From contig RPFO01001202.1 of assembly GCA_009746045.1 (NCBI GenBank), forward strand, positions 1 to 33,399: 33,399 bases of DNA, in the 5' to 3' direction. The DNA is from Mesostigma viride. Its lineage: Eukaryota; Streptophyta; Mesostigmatophyceae; Mesostigmatales; Mesostigmataceae. Each line of letters begins with the position of its first letter. Position 1 is the first letter of the stretch. A program made the translations under genes and the position numbers. Below, one piece after another: positions 1 through 8,438 of the stretch. The notes beneath the pieces are model-generated. The model saw nothing but the letters and a program-made list of their open reading frames with translations, was not told where the DNA came from and made no database searches.

Positions 1-246
1 CCCCTGGTTGGGAATTGGTGTCGCTTTGGCCCGGCGGTCAACTGGGAAAAGGAATGAGTACCACGGTGGTCTTGAAGATCGGTGGACGAATCCGGTTAAA
101 GCGTGATTCAGAATTGAGCGGTTTGAAGCGACTCGCGAATGGCGACTCGTGAACATGTACAATTCGCGATGGTACCCAGACAGTCCTTAAGGTTGACAAA
201 ACACTGAAGGTTCGCGCAAGGTGCCTTATACCTTCAAGCGACATTC

Positions 247-572
247 ATGGCCTCGTTCGAACCCTTGCTCCAGCAGGAGCTAAGGGTTATGCGTCGGTTG
301 GCTCAGAAATGCGCCAGAGACAGTAGCGCCCGCCGCCTCCCATGCCGCGCCTGCCGCAGTAGCCCAAAAGAGGGGGAGATGTGCCACGAGTCGGCCGCAG
401 TGCCCTCAACGCAAGGGATATCCCCGCGACTTCCCAAGTCCGGTCGCGGACGGGCGATATTGCCCCGTGCCCGCCGCGGCAGAGGGGAAGGGGGAAGGGG
501 GTCGATGGAGGGGAAGTCCTCGATGTTTTCGATATGACGCTGGGCAATTTGGAAGGTGGCGGGCCGATCTTC
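247..572 (+). CDS. Uncharacterised gene, exon 1 (putative start)
   Basis: It begins at ATG 247 (MASFEPLLQQELRVMRRLA). The donor is TTC|GTAAGT at 573. The frame reaching the donor in phase 0 (ending TLGNLEGGGPIF) is not the ATG frame. The length is 326 nt, one short of a multiple of three, so one base is missing between 363 and 535. Candidates are the A4 at 366-369, the G5 at 372-376 or the G runs at 483-505. The start choice is the weakest part of this gene model. Confidence 0.4.
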
Positions 573-3500
573 GTAAGTCTCCGCCCATTAAATTGATGTC
601 GTGAAATACAATACGCATTTTTTTGCAATATTCGCCAGACATGTCATTTCCGACAACTAAGCGGATTTTTACTTTCCGTTGAAATGTTCGCAGGGCCGGC
701 AAGAGGATGTTGGTGCAAGAGAAGCCCGCTCAATGGCGGGAAGCACCCAGGTACATGAGTGCGTCAGATTCCTCTCCGGTTTACTTGTATTGAAAAGGTT
801 TGCGTGCGTATATCCTTGTTTATTTTTGTAGTAATTTTTTTCTTGTGAATGGACAATCGCGTTTGCTATTTTTACAGGGAAGTCCGTTCGAGCAGCAAGA
901 GGGCGGTGACAGGAGGGGAAGTGGATCTTACGGTGGTTCCACTGCAGAGGGGGGAAGGGTAAGTTACCGTTGACTTACAAATTGAAAGTTTAGGTTCGTC
1001 CTCAATTGACAGAGTTACGACGGCCGGCGTTTCTCTACACTTTTCTTACATTAAAAATCTTCCGTTGATAATGTTCTTGCAGGAAGCCGGTCGTCAGGGT
1101 GGGGCAAATCTCCAGGGAGAGGGGGCTATCGCTGTCGGTGAGCCTGTGTCAGAGGGCGCGGGTGGAAGCGACGGCGATACTGCGAAAATGACACGCTTTA
1201 AGGAGCAAGCGGATGCTTATCAACTGAAGAAGTTGGCAAAGTGGGTTGTGGCCGAGGTGAGAACGGAAACAGCCCCACCTGAGGTACGGAACCAGATGAT
1301 GACTCTCCATCAAGTCGCTGAGTTGATCGTGAAGAATGCGTGCGCGCCCGATGGCGCCACACAGCCTGAGGAGATCCCGAGCGCCAAGGCCTTGATAAAG
1401 TGGATGGAGGAGAACCTGTTCGAGGGCAAAGGGAAGGAGAGGAAGTGTAAACTGAAGACGGTGACGATGGCGGACGCCAAGACTCTGATCAAGATGTTGA
1501 AGGAACACGATGCCCGCCGGGACAAGTCTCCGAAGATCGCGAAGGGGTCGAAGAAAGCGGCTGAAGCAGCAGCGGTTGAGGGGAATGAGGTAAGTCTACC
1601 TCTGTTGTGAGGGGGGCTTTGTTCTTGAGGTCCAGGTTTCATGTAGGTTGCGACGGCCGGCGTTTCTCAAGTGTGACACTTACTTCCTTTTGACTAACAC
1701 TTACTTCCTTTCCTGATTTCGCATCGTTGAGGGAAATGAGCCAAGTGTACCTCTGTTGTGAGGGGGGCTCTGATCTTGAGGTTTAGGTTTCATCTAGGTT
1801 GCGACGGCCGGCGTTTCTCAAGTGTGACATTTACTTTATTCCTTTCGGTTATGCTTTCCTGATTTTTTCATATCATTGTTAAGGGGAACGAGGTAAGTAT
1901 ACCTCTGTCGTGAGGGGGGCTTTGATGTTGAGGTTCAGGTTTCATGTAGGTTGCGACGGCCGGCGTTTCTCAATCGGCATTTACTTTATTCCTTTTGGTT
2001 ATGCTTTCCTGATTTTTTCGCATCAACGCAGTACGTGCAGGCCGAGAGGGCGACCCACGCGGCCATCCTGTACTCAATCAGCCTCGACCAGCACGCGCGC
2101 CGCGAGAACATGAAAATAGATAGTACGTGGACTGCTGCCGTCGACGAACACCAGAAGGGACTCTCCGAAGCACTTGCGACCTACAAGGGGAAGGCGCTGA
2201 AGGGAAAGGGGAAAGGAAAGGAGGTGGAGGTTGCGGATGCTCCCGTGTCTCTGCTTGAGAAATGGGAGAAGTCCCCGGTGTCGCAGGATGATGATGACAT
2301 CCTGGATGTGAACGATGAGATCGCGAAGGGCAAACGGTTGCGGAAGCAGCTTGCCGTTCAGCCTCGGGACCTCGATGAGATGTCCAAAGCCTTGGTGCAT
2401 CGAAATCGGGTGTGGACAAGGAACCTGTTCGTGGGGCCTCAGAAGCTCCTCGCACGAGACTTGCATCTGTCTAGAGCCGAGCAGAACGCCACCATTTTTG
2501 CAAACTCGGAGTCCGACTACGGCCACGACAAGCTGGTGATTCCTGTGTGGCGGTACTCGTTCCAGTTTTTGGCTGACCGGTGCCCCAACAGTTTTCATGA
2601 CTGGATGAAAAAGGAAGGCACCCAGCGTCAGCTCGCGCAACTCTTCGGGGAGATGGGGGGGGCACGGACAATGAAGGCTGGCTACGCTCGCGCAATGACT
2701 GACAAAGAGATTGATATCTACCTGCGAACGAGCTCGGCCAAGGGAATGGCCGAAGCTGCTTCCACCGCGGTTCTGACAGGACCGGCCGATATTCTGGACT
2801 CACTTAAGCCCGTGGACGTGAGAAAGGCCGCGCTTTTGGACAGTTTGTGCAAGTCCGCCTGGGAGATGGCTCCACTCGAGAAGAAGACACCGTTGCCGCC
2901 AGCCATTTGCGGCTTTCTCGTGCTGGACGGGAACCACTTTACCACACTCATCAAATCGGTGAAATTCGAACTGGTCACCGACAATATGACGGTGGACCAA
3001 AGATCTGTGTGGTACCAGGCAATGCTGAATGGTTTCATGAAGGCGGAAAAGCTCAGGGTCGTTGCGCGGGGAGGGAAGGAGCAGGAGGTCACGAAGACCG
3101 TGGCCGCGGCGAAGCTGGAGGAGTGGGCAACTGATTGGACGAATTTCGGGGGGTGGACGTGCAGATGCTCAAGGGTGAGACCATCCTGCCGACCTGGTGG
3201 CAGATCCGTGAACAGAAGGTAAGCCAGGTTGCGACCGCCGGCGTTTCTATAAGTGGTTTTCTTGTGTTAATTTCAGTATGCCATTAGTTCGGTCAAGATG
3301 CGACCGCCGGCGTTTCTATAAGGGGTTTTCATGTTCCACCTTAGCATGCCATATTTTGGTCAAGATGCGACCGCCGGCGTTTCTGTCAGTCGTATTCTTG
3401 TTCTCAGTTGAGTTGTGCTTATTTGGGAGGACTGTCGATGTGTCTCTGCGCGTTGTTGCCCTACGGGGATGCAGGTTACCGAACAAGTCGGCAAGATGAT

Positions 3501-5009
3501 CGAAGTTGTCAGGCAGCTCGGGAACGCCATGAACGCCGAGGACACAGCCCAAGCCAAGGCAACGTGGGGCTCAGCGCTGGGGGATGTGCACCGGGCCTAC
3601 CAGGCATATGGACCCGTCAAGAGAGGGAAGGGCGTGTCTCTCCCAACTCCTCTGTACGGCAAGATCTGGGCGATTGTGAAGCCCTTTTGGCAGAAAGGAG
3701 AGCAAGCCAAGGCCGAAGGGGACGGCGCAGGCGACAAGGCAGGAGGGGCTGAAGAGACGGACAAGTGGGGGCCGGACCAGAAGAACTTCATGCAGCGCTG
3801 GCTGTTCTGGTGTGAGGACCCTTTGAAGCCCGCTGTCGACGGCAAGCCGGCGATCGCACAGGATATCGCGGCTCGGCAAGACTTCCTTGACACGCGCCCT
3901 AAAGACAAGGCGCACGAACTGTCCATTTTCACCGCGCATCGGGAACTTGCGAGTTTCCAGTACTTCGACAGCCTGATCCAAGCGCCGATCATGTCCTGTG
4001 AGGCCCCTCCCAGCAACCTGATAAAAATAATGGAAGTCGCCAAGAATTTGATAGAGGCGGCAAAGCAATTCGCCCACATCAAGTTCCTGGAGAACCCCGA
4101 GCTGATGGCCGCTTGCAAACAACTAAACGGGACTTTCGACCCCGTATTGGTGAGGGAGCACGTGTTTGGCGTGAAGCTGAAGGGCACCGTCGCCACGGAC
4201 CTCGACAAGTTCATCGCCGACTGCCGCCTGACCAGAGACTTTTGGCGGGTGATCGTCACGGCCACGAGGGCGATCATTCTCACGCTGAGGGACCTTCCGC
4301 CGGCTAAAAGGAAAGTGGTCGACCAGAAGGACTGGAAGTTCCCGAGAGGGCTGCTCGCTTCCCACCCCCGTCATTTGTATGACGATTTGGGGGTGAAGAC
4401 CAAACATCTGCTGGGTGTGCCACAGCAGGAGGCGGCGGCGGAGGAGGAGGTGCAGGCGGCGGCTAAGGAGGAGGGGACTGCCAAGGCCAAGAGGGGGTGG
4501 TGGGACAGGCTGGAAGCCTTCACCTATTGGGACGGGGTGAAGATGGGACCCGACTGGATCGCATACAGGACAATGACATGGAAGGAAAACGAAAAAAGAA
4601 AGGATCTGGTGGTGACGAAGGTGGTGGACGAGTTGTACACGGGGTCTGAAGACCTTCCTGGGAAGCTGAAGGACCAGGCGTTTGCTGTGCTGGACCTGAC
4701 AGCTGACAGCAACGAGAAGTGGAGGAACCTGCGCGAGTGGGATCAAGACTGTATTCCGGTCGACAGCCAGATACCCTTACCCTCCTCCCGTTTGAGGTAT
4801 GCCGCGTGGGATGTGGTTGACCAGATCACCAAGGCCCTGTTGAAGGGACCCTCCAGAGTTCTGCTGGTGTTCGGGTTACCCGCCCATATCCGCCGGTGGA
4901 AGCGCCTGGTCCGACTTATCAAATATCGGCTTCTTGAAGATGGGTGGCAAGACGTCGACATGGACTTTGCCGTGGTCGTGGACGACGAAGACGACGGGGA
5001 TCATCATTC

Positions 5010-5065
<56 letters not shown>

Positions 5066-6903
5066 GCTCGGAGAAGGAAGAGGTTTACGAGGAGGAAGAG
5101 GGGGAGGAGGAAGAGGGGGAGGAGGATATTGCTGAGGGGCACCCGCCCGGGGTGGGTGGGGGGCAGGCGGAGGGGGAGAAAGGGGATGGGGATGGGGAGG
5201 AGGGAGGAGGGGGAGGGGGAGAGGGACGGGGGAGGAGATGGAAGGGGAGGGAAAAAGCGCAGTCGGGATGATGGAGGCTCGCGGGAGGAGACAATGGGGG
5301 GGATGAAGACAAAAGGGGGGGAGGTAAGCGCCAGCGTGCTGGTGAAGGAGACTCGAGGCCTGTCGTTGGAAACGCCGGCGGGCGTATCTGTGATGAGGAG
5401 GGGGATCGCCAGCGGGAGGGAGGCTCGCGGCCTGTTACTGGAAACGCCGGCGGGCGTATCTGTGATGAGGAGGGGGATCGCCAGCAGGAAGGAGGCTCGC
5501 GGCCTGTTACTGGAAACGCCGGCGGGCGTATCTGTGATGAGGATGGGGATCGCCAGCAGGAAGCAGGCTCGCGGCCTGTTACTGGTAGCGCCGGCGGGCG
5601 TTCCCGATTTACGGGAGGCGGTCGTGTCCAACAGGTGGGAATGAGGCCTCGTCAGGATTCATGGGGACCCCCGGTTGAGGGGACCCCCGCCCTCGCCTCG
5701 GTTTCTTTGGGTCTGGGTGACGATCCCGTACCGTCGTCAGGAAGGACGGTTGTGATGACTTTGCCCCCCGCTCGACGGGGATGGAGCAATGCCCGAACAC
5801 GATACTGCTGAATGAGGATGACGATCCGGAGCCGTCGGCTGACACGGATTTTGTTGCGAGCACCCCACTGCAGAAGAGGGTATTGGAGGCTCGTAACGTG
5901 GAGGGTCCGCCGAAAGTCTCAGGTGGAGGGCCGGCGTTTGCCGGATTGATGCGCCCGACTGAGGTGGTCGATGTTGAGGCGCCGCCAGGGACATCGGCCG
6001 CACTTACCGCATTGATGGATATCTTCGATCGACCAAGGATGCCCTTCCACGCTCCAACGGTACATTCGGCCGGTAAATTTCATTTTCAATAAACGAGTTT
6101 AATAAGTACCTTAATATATATTTCTACATAAGTTTTTTTGCATCAGTCCATGGCTTCATTGATTTCTCACACGACCCTTCCGTATTCATGTTAATTGGCA
6201 TGTGCTTACGTGCAGGGAAAGGCGAAGAAGAAACTCCAGTTCGGTTTCCCCGTGGATCCGCGTCTGGGACTGTGTCCAGAGAGGCCGGCCGTGTTGTTGG
6301 CCAGGCCGCGGTCGGCGAACCAGTTGCACAACCGGGGGCGGGAGGGGACGAGCTCCCACCCAACGCACCATCACCACCTTACCGTGCGGTCAGCCAGAAA
6401 AAACGTACGAAGAGTTGATGGCAGAGGCGGCGGCTGCGCAGGGGCAGAAGGCAAAACGTCGGGGAGGGGGCAGGCGAGGGGCGGGGCAGGAGACGGAGGG
6501 TGCCGACGAACCTGCACAGCCGCAGAAGGGTGGTGGTCAGGGCAGAGATGCGACGGCCGAAAACCGAATCAGGGACGTTCGGCCGGACGTCCGGATGCGC
6601 TTTATGGATGGCGCGAAACTGAGTCGCGGAGGTTGGAGTTCGAAATGGGTAGACGAGGTGTGCATAAACTGGGAGCACAAGTACCCCAAGAAGGAAGATT
6701 TTCCGCTCTTTGGCACCCTCCTGGGCAAAGAGAGGGAGAAGGTGGTGTTCAGATGGTTTGATGAAGGGCACGACCTCGGTTGGAGTAATGAGTGCGAGCA
6801 AAAGTTTCGTTTCCCTCTGAAGTTCGCTAGAGAACATGTTACTCTCCTGAAGGAAGGCGCCAGCTGGGACAACATTCCTTCATATCGACCTGGCAAGCGA
6901 TGA
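247..6903 (+). CDS. Uncharacterised large six-exon protein gene
   Basis: I do not recognise this gene. Proposed exons are 247-572, 878-958, 1083-1589, 2032-3218, 3475-6072 and 6216-6903. All introns are GT-AG. The first four junctions are phase 0 and the last is phase 1, which fits on both sides. The exons sum to 5,387 nt; with one base added in each of exons 1, 4, 5 and 6 the frame is continuous for about 1,796 codons. Visible in the protein are basic and low-complexity stretches at the N-terminus, a large alpha/beta-looking middle, an 18-residue poly-Asp run, a Glu/Gly-rich linker, four 24-residue repeats, and a conserved-looking C-terminal exon ending SYRPGKR. Exon 4 has LVLDGNHFTTLI, reminiscent of the DGNHR box of ParB-like domains. 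Exon 5 has FAVLDLTAD followed by RVLLVFGLPAH, which could be strands of a Rossmann methyltransferase fold. Both resemblances are weak. The frame breaks mean it is either a decaying gene or one with assembly errors. Confidence 0.6.
878..958 (+). CDS. Uncharacterised gene, exon 2
   Basis: An 81-nt exon between acceptor TTTTTACAG (ending at 877) and donor AAGG|GTAAGT. It is phase 0 at both ends and encodes 27 residues rich in Gly, Ser and Arg (SPFEQQEGGDRRGSGSYGG). Its style continues directly into exon 3 (EAGRQGGANLQGEG). Confidence 0.5.
1017..1034 (+). other. Intronic 18-bp motif, single copy
   Basis: ACGACGGCCGGCGTTTCT lies in the 959-1082 intron, about 50 bp upstream of the acceptor. It is the single-copy version of the motif triplicated in the two following introns. 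It contains the palindrome GCCGGC followed by GTTTCT. Confidence 0.75.
1083..1589 (+). CDS. Uncharacterised gene, exon 3
   Basis: A 507-nt exon from acceptor TTCTTGCAG to donor GAG|GTAAGT, phase 0 at both ends, 169 codons. After a Gly-rich start it is helical and charged (KMTRFKEQADAYQLKKLAKW, then KALIKWMEENLFEGKGKERK) and ends in a Lys/Ala-rich stretch. No known domain is recognised. Confidence 0.6.
1575..2031 (+). repeat. Three 152-bp tandem copies of an exon end plus intron
   Basis: Units begin near 1575, 1727 and 1879. Each holds a copy of the end of exon 3 (GTTGAGGGGAATGAG), a donor position, ACCTCTGTTGTGAGGGGGG, the 18-bp motif (1650-1667, 1801-1818, 1953-1970), then T-rich sequence. 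The donor is intact in copy 1 (GAGGTAAGT) and copy 3, and destroyed in copy 2 (GAGCCAAGT). Only copy 3 ends in a used acceptor (CGCAG at 2031). Confidence 0.85.
2032..3218 (+). CDS. Uncharacterised gene, exon 4 (one-base frame break)
   Basis: From acceptor CATCAACGCAG to donor CAGAAG|GTAAGC. It starts in phase 0 (YVQAERATHAAILYSISLDQ) and ends in phase 0 (PTWWQIREQK), but is 1,187 nt, one base short. The switch falls at G6, 3148-3153: before it the frame reads WATDWTNFGG and after it VDVQMLKGETILPTWWQIRE. The exon includes an acidic linker, the block RVWTRNLFVGPQKLLARDLH, and LVLDGNHFTTLI at about 2919-2954. Confidence 0.6.
3219..3474 (+). repeat. Intron with three 67-69-bp tandem copies of the 18-bp motif
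   Basis: GCGACCGCCGGCGTTTCT occurs at 3231-3248, 3300-3317 and 3367-3384. Copies are separated by T-rich spacers ending GGTCAAGAT. Apart from the motif, this repeat unit does not resemble the 152-bp unit of the preceding intron. Confidence 0.85.
3475..6072 (+). CDS. Uncharacterised gene, exon 5 with poly-Asp and repeats
   Basis: From acceptor GGGATGCAG to donor GCCG|GTAAAT. The first about 1,500 nt encode a compact-looking region (HRAYQAYGPVKRGKG, then KPFWQKGEQAKAEG, ending LLVFGLPAHIRRWKRLVRLI). An 18-Asp run and an acidic/Gly-rich linker follow. TGA at 5269-5271 interrupts the frame, which reopens in the same frame immediately after and runs through four 24-residue repeats (GGSRPVTGNAGGRICDEEGD) to 5763. 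One base is missing at C6, 5764-5769. Beyond it the frame reads LLNEDDDPEPSADTDF and on to VHSAG at the donor. Confidence 0.55.
5011..5064 (+). repeat. (GAT)18 microsatellite coding poly-Asp
   Basis: Eighteen uninterrupted GAT codons lie in the frame of exon 5. They are flanked by further Asp and Glu codons, giving a strongly acidic linker. The frame carrying the long upstream domain reads Asp; the Met and Ile readings of other frames are shadows. Confidence 0.9.
5351..5638 (+). repeat. 72-bp tandem repeat, four units, coding
   Basis: Units start at 5351, 5423, 5495 and 5567. In the exon 5 frame each encodes a 24-residue unit containing SRPVTGNAGGRICDEEGDR. Each holds GAAACGCCGGCGG or a close variant, which is nearly the reverse complement of the 18-bp intronic motif. 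A second frame is also open but is not in phase with the flanking domains. Confidence 0.8.
6216..6903 (+). CDS. Uncharacterised gene, last exon
   Basis: From acceptor CTTACGTGCAG (ending at 6215). It enters in phase 1, so the split Gly codon is completed by GG, then KGEEETPVRFPRG. One base is missing at A6, 6398-6403: upstream reads PSPPYRAVSQK and downstream KTYEELMAEAAAAQGQKAKR. The C-terminal 115 residues look like a folded domain (FMDGAKLSRGGWSSKWVDEV, later LKEGASWDNIPSYRPGKR) and stop at TGA 6901-6903. The family is not recognised. Confidence 0.6.
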
Positions 6904-7454
6904 TGGGCGAGGACTTTGCACGAAATCGCGTTTTGCACGTAATTGCCCACCGCAACGTGGAGAAATGCAGATGTACATAGTAGTTGGATCAGTTACCGTG
7001 ACTTTGGGCAGTTTAGTAGTTGGGGTGACGTGTCCAATGTATATATGGTGGGGCGCGTCCAAGGGGGTCCACGCTGATTGAGCACTTGCATGTGTTCTTT
7101 CAACATATTCGGACATGTATGAAATGAATAAATTGTTTGGACGATTGCAAATTGATTGATTGAAGAATGAGATACCATTAATAATTGAAAAATGTAAAAC
7201 CTCATTGTGAATTTGTACTTCAAACTTTCACATGCATGCCCCAAATTGTGCATTTGTGCAGGTTTTAATTATGAGAAGTAGCATTTCTCTACAAATATTG
7301 AGAAATTTAGGGGCACTTGGGGTTGTTGGCCATGTTCATTCATGATAAAATGGACTTTTTATGCTGTAAAATCATATTCCACTAGTCCAAAACGCTGCTT
7401 TCATGACGTCAAAAGTACCAGCAATGGCCCTAGGTTGGAGCAGTAGATGTTGGG
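6904..7454. other. AT-rich intergenic region
   Basis: This stretch follows the stop of the uncharacterised gene. It is AT-rich with no reading frame worth calling, and presumably holds the 3' UTR of that gene. No sharp polyadenylation signal can be defended; AATAAA-like words occur near 7124. Confidence 0.5.
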
Positions 7455-7549
7455 GACGCCCTTGCACCCATCCATCCATCCATCGGGGTTAATGCTCCGT
7501 GACTCCCCAACGGGAGCATGCACGAGTCTAATTAATTAATTAATTAATT
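7455..7549 (+). mobile_element. 5'-truncated LINE-type 3' end (hairpin plus TAAT tail)
   Basis: It reads TTGCACCC, then (ATCC)4, TTAATGCTCCGTGA, the hairpin CTCCCCAACGGGAG (7503-7516), and a (TAAT)n tail at 7529-7549. It is a near-reverse-complement of 8112-8190, the 3' end of the RT element, so the two tails point at each other across about 570 bp. Only the terminal about 100 bp of the element is present, as expected of 5'-truncated retrotransposition. Confidence 0.7.
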
Positions 7550-7611
7550 GGTGGTACTGCACGACGGTATTGGACGGAGTTCCCGGAATCCCGGTCTGGC
7601 AAGCGGATTTT

Positions 7612-7651
7612 GCATCTCACGGGTACATCTCACGGGTACATCTCACGGGTA
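7612..7651 (+). repeat. Three short direct repeats
   Basis: CATCTCACGGGTA occurs three times in tandem with a period of about 14 bp. It lies in non-coding DNA between the two facing LINE tails. No function is inferred. Confidence 0.7.
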
Positions 7652-8111
7652 CACGACGCGGCACGAAAATGGCTCGCAGAAAAGCTAGGAACCTAGGCGA
7701 CTATTTGGCGCCGCGTCGGTCGTGACGTTGGTTACTCCGTTGGATCTGCATCGACGGCGTTCGTGGGTTGTTTCGAAACCCGGTCGATGGGATTTAACGG
7801 AGAAGTCGGGTATATAGCTGATCCTTTTTTGACAACTACGTGAAAATGTAAAAGTCGAAATTAATTAAACGGCTTGACATGTTGTCGACTTGTCGTCCAA
7901 TACTACAAGTTAACGCCAATCGAAACTCGCGTCCAAAAATATATATGGATAGAGGCATGTCTCTTATTTAATTTCAAGGTACCTCTTAATTAATTTCGGG
8001 CCCCGCCTCGGGCTATAAGTTTGCAAAAAAAAAGTCTGCAAGTCCGGGCAAAGGTGAACAGGAGGAAAATACAGGTAGGAAATTACTGATTTCTTGGTCG
8101 ACAGTACCAGA

Positions 8112-8258
8112 TGAGTAATTAATTAATTAATTAATTAGACTCGTGCTCCCGTAGGGGAGTCACGGATGGATGGATGGGTGGGTGCAAACAGTCCTACCGG
8201 TCTAATCTATCTACATCAGCTACCTACGACATCTATCTAACAGCATTCTAACTACAAC
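8112..8258 (-). mobile_element. 3' UTR, hairpin and tail of the RT-bearing LINE
   Basis: Read on the minus strand, this continues the 3' UTR of the RT gene interrupted at 10283. It passes through several ATCTATCTA-type words, then TTGCACCC, (ATCC)3, the hairpin CTCCCCTACGGGAG (8146-8159 on the plus strand), CACGAGTC and a (TTAA)n tail at about 8115-8138. Removing the + strand insertion joins stop codon to hairpin by about 120 nt. Confidence 0.7.
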
Positions 8259-8270
8259 ATCTATCTAGAC
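8259..8270. repeat. Left target-site duplication of the ORF1 element
   Basis: ATCTATCTAGAC matches 10271-10282 exactly over 12 bp. Similar ATCTATCTA words also occur at 8205 and 8231, but only this copy carries the AGAC extension. Confidence 0.75.
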
Positions 8271-8438
8271 GAAGAAGTCACGAGCCACGAGCCACGAGCC
8301 ACGAGGTAGCCATGGCTGACGGCGGAGCTCATAACTTTCACGTTTGAGCACCGAATTTAGCCGTGAATATCACAATCGACGCGTCTTTCTACGACGCACA
8401 TGCTGATATAATTTTCCGACGCTATTACGCAATATACG

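Noticed and set aside
4934-5644. Alternative frame through the poly-Asp run reading poly-Met and then ARGLLLETPAGVSV repeats
   Set aside because: It is not continuous with the long domain upstream; the Asp frame and its repeat reading SRPVTGNAGGR are in phase with the rest of exon 5.
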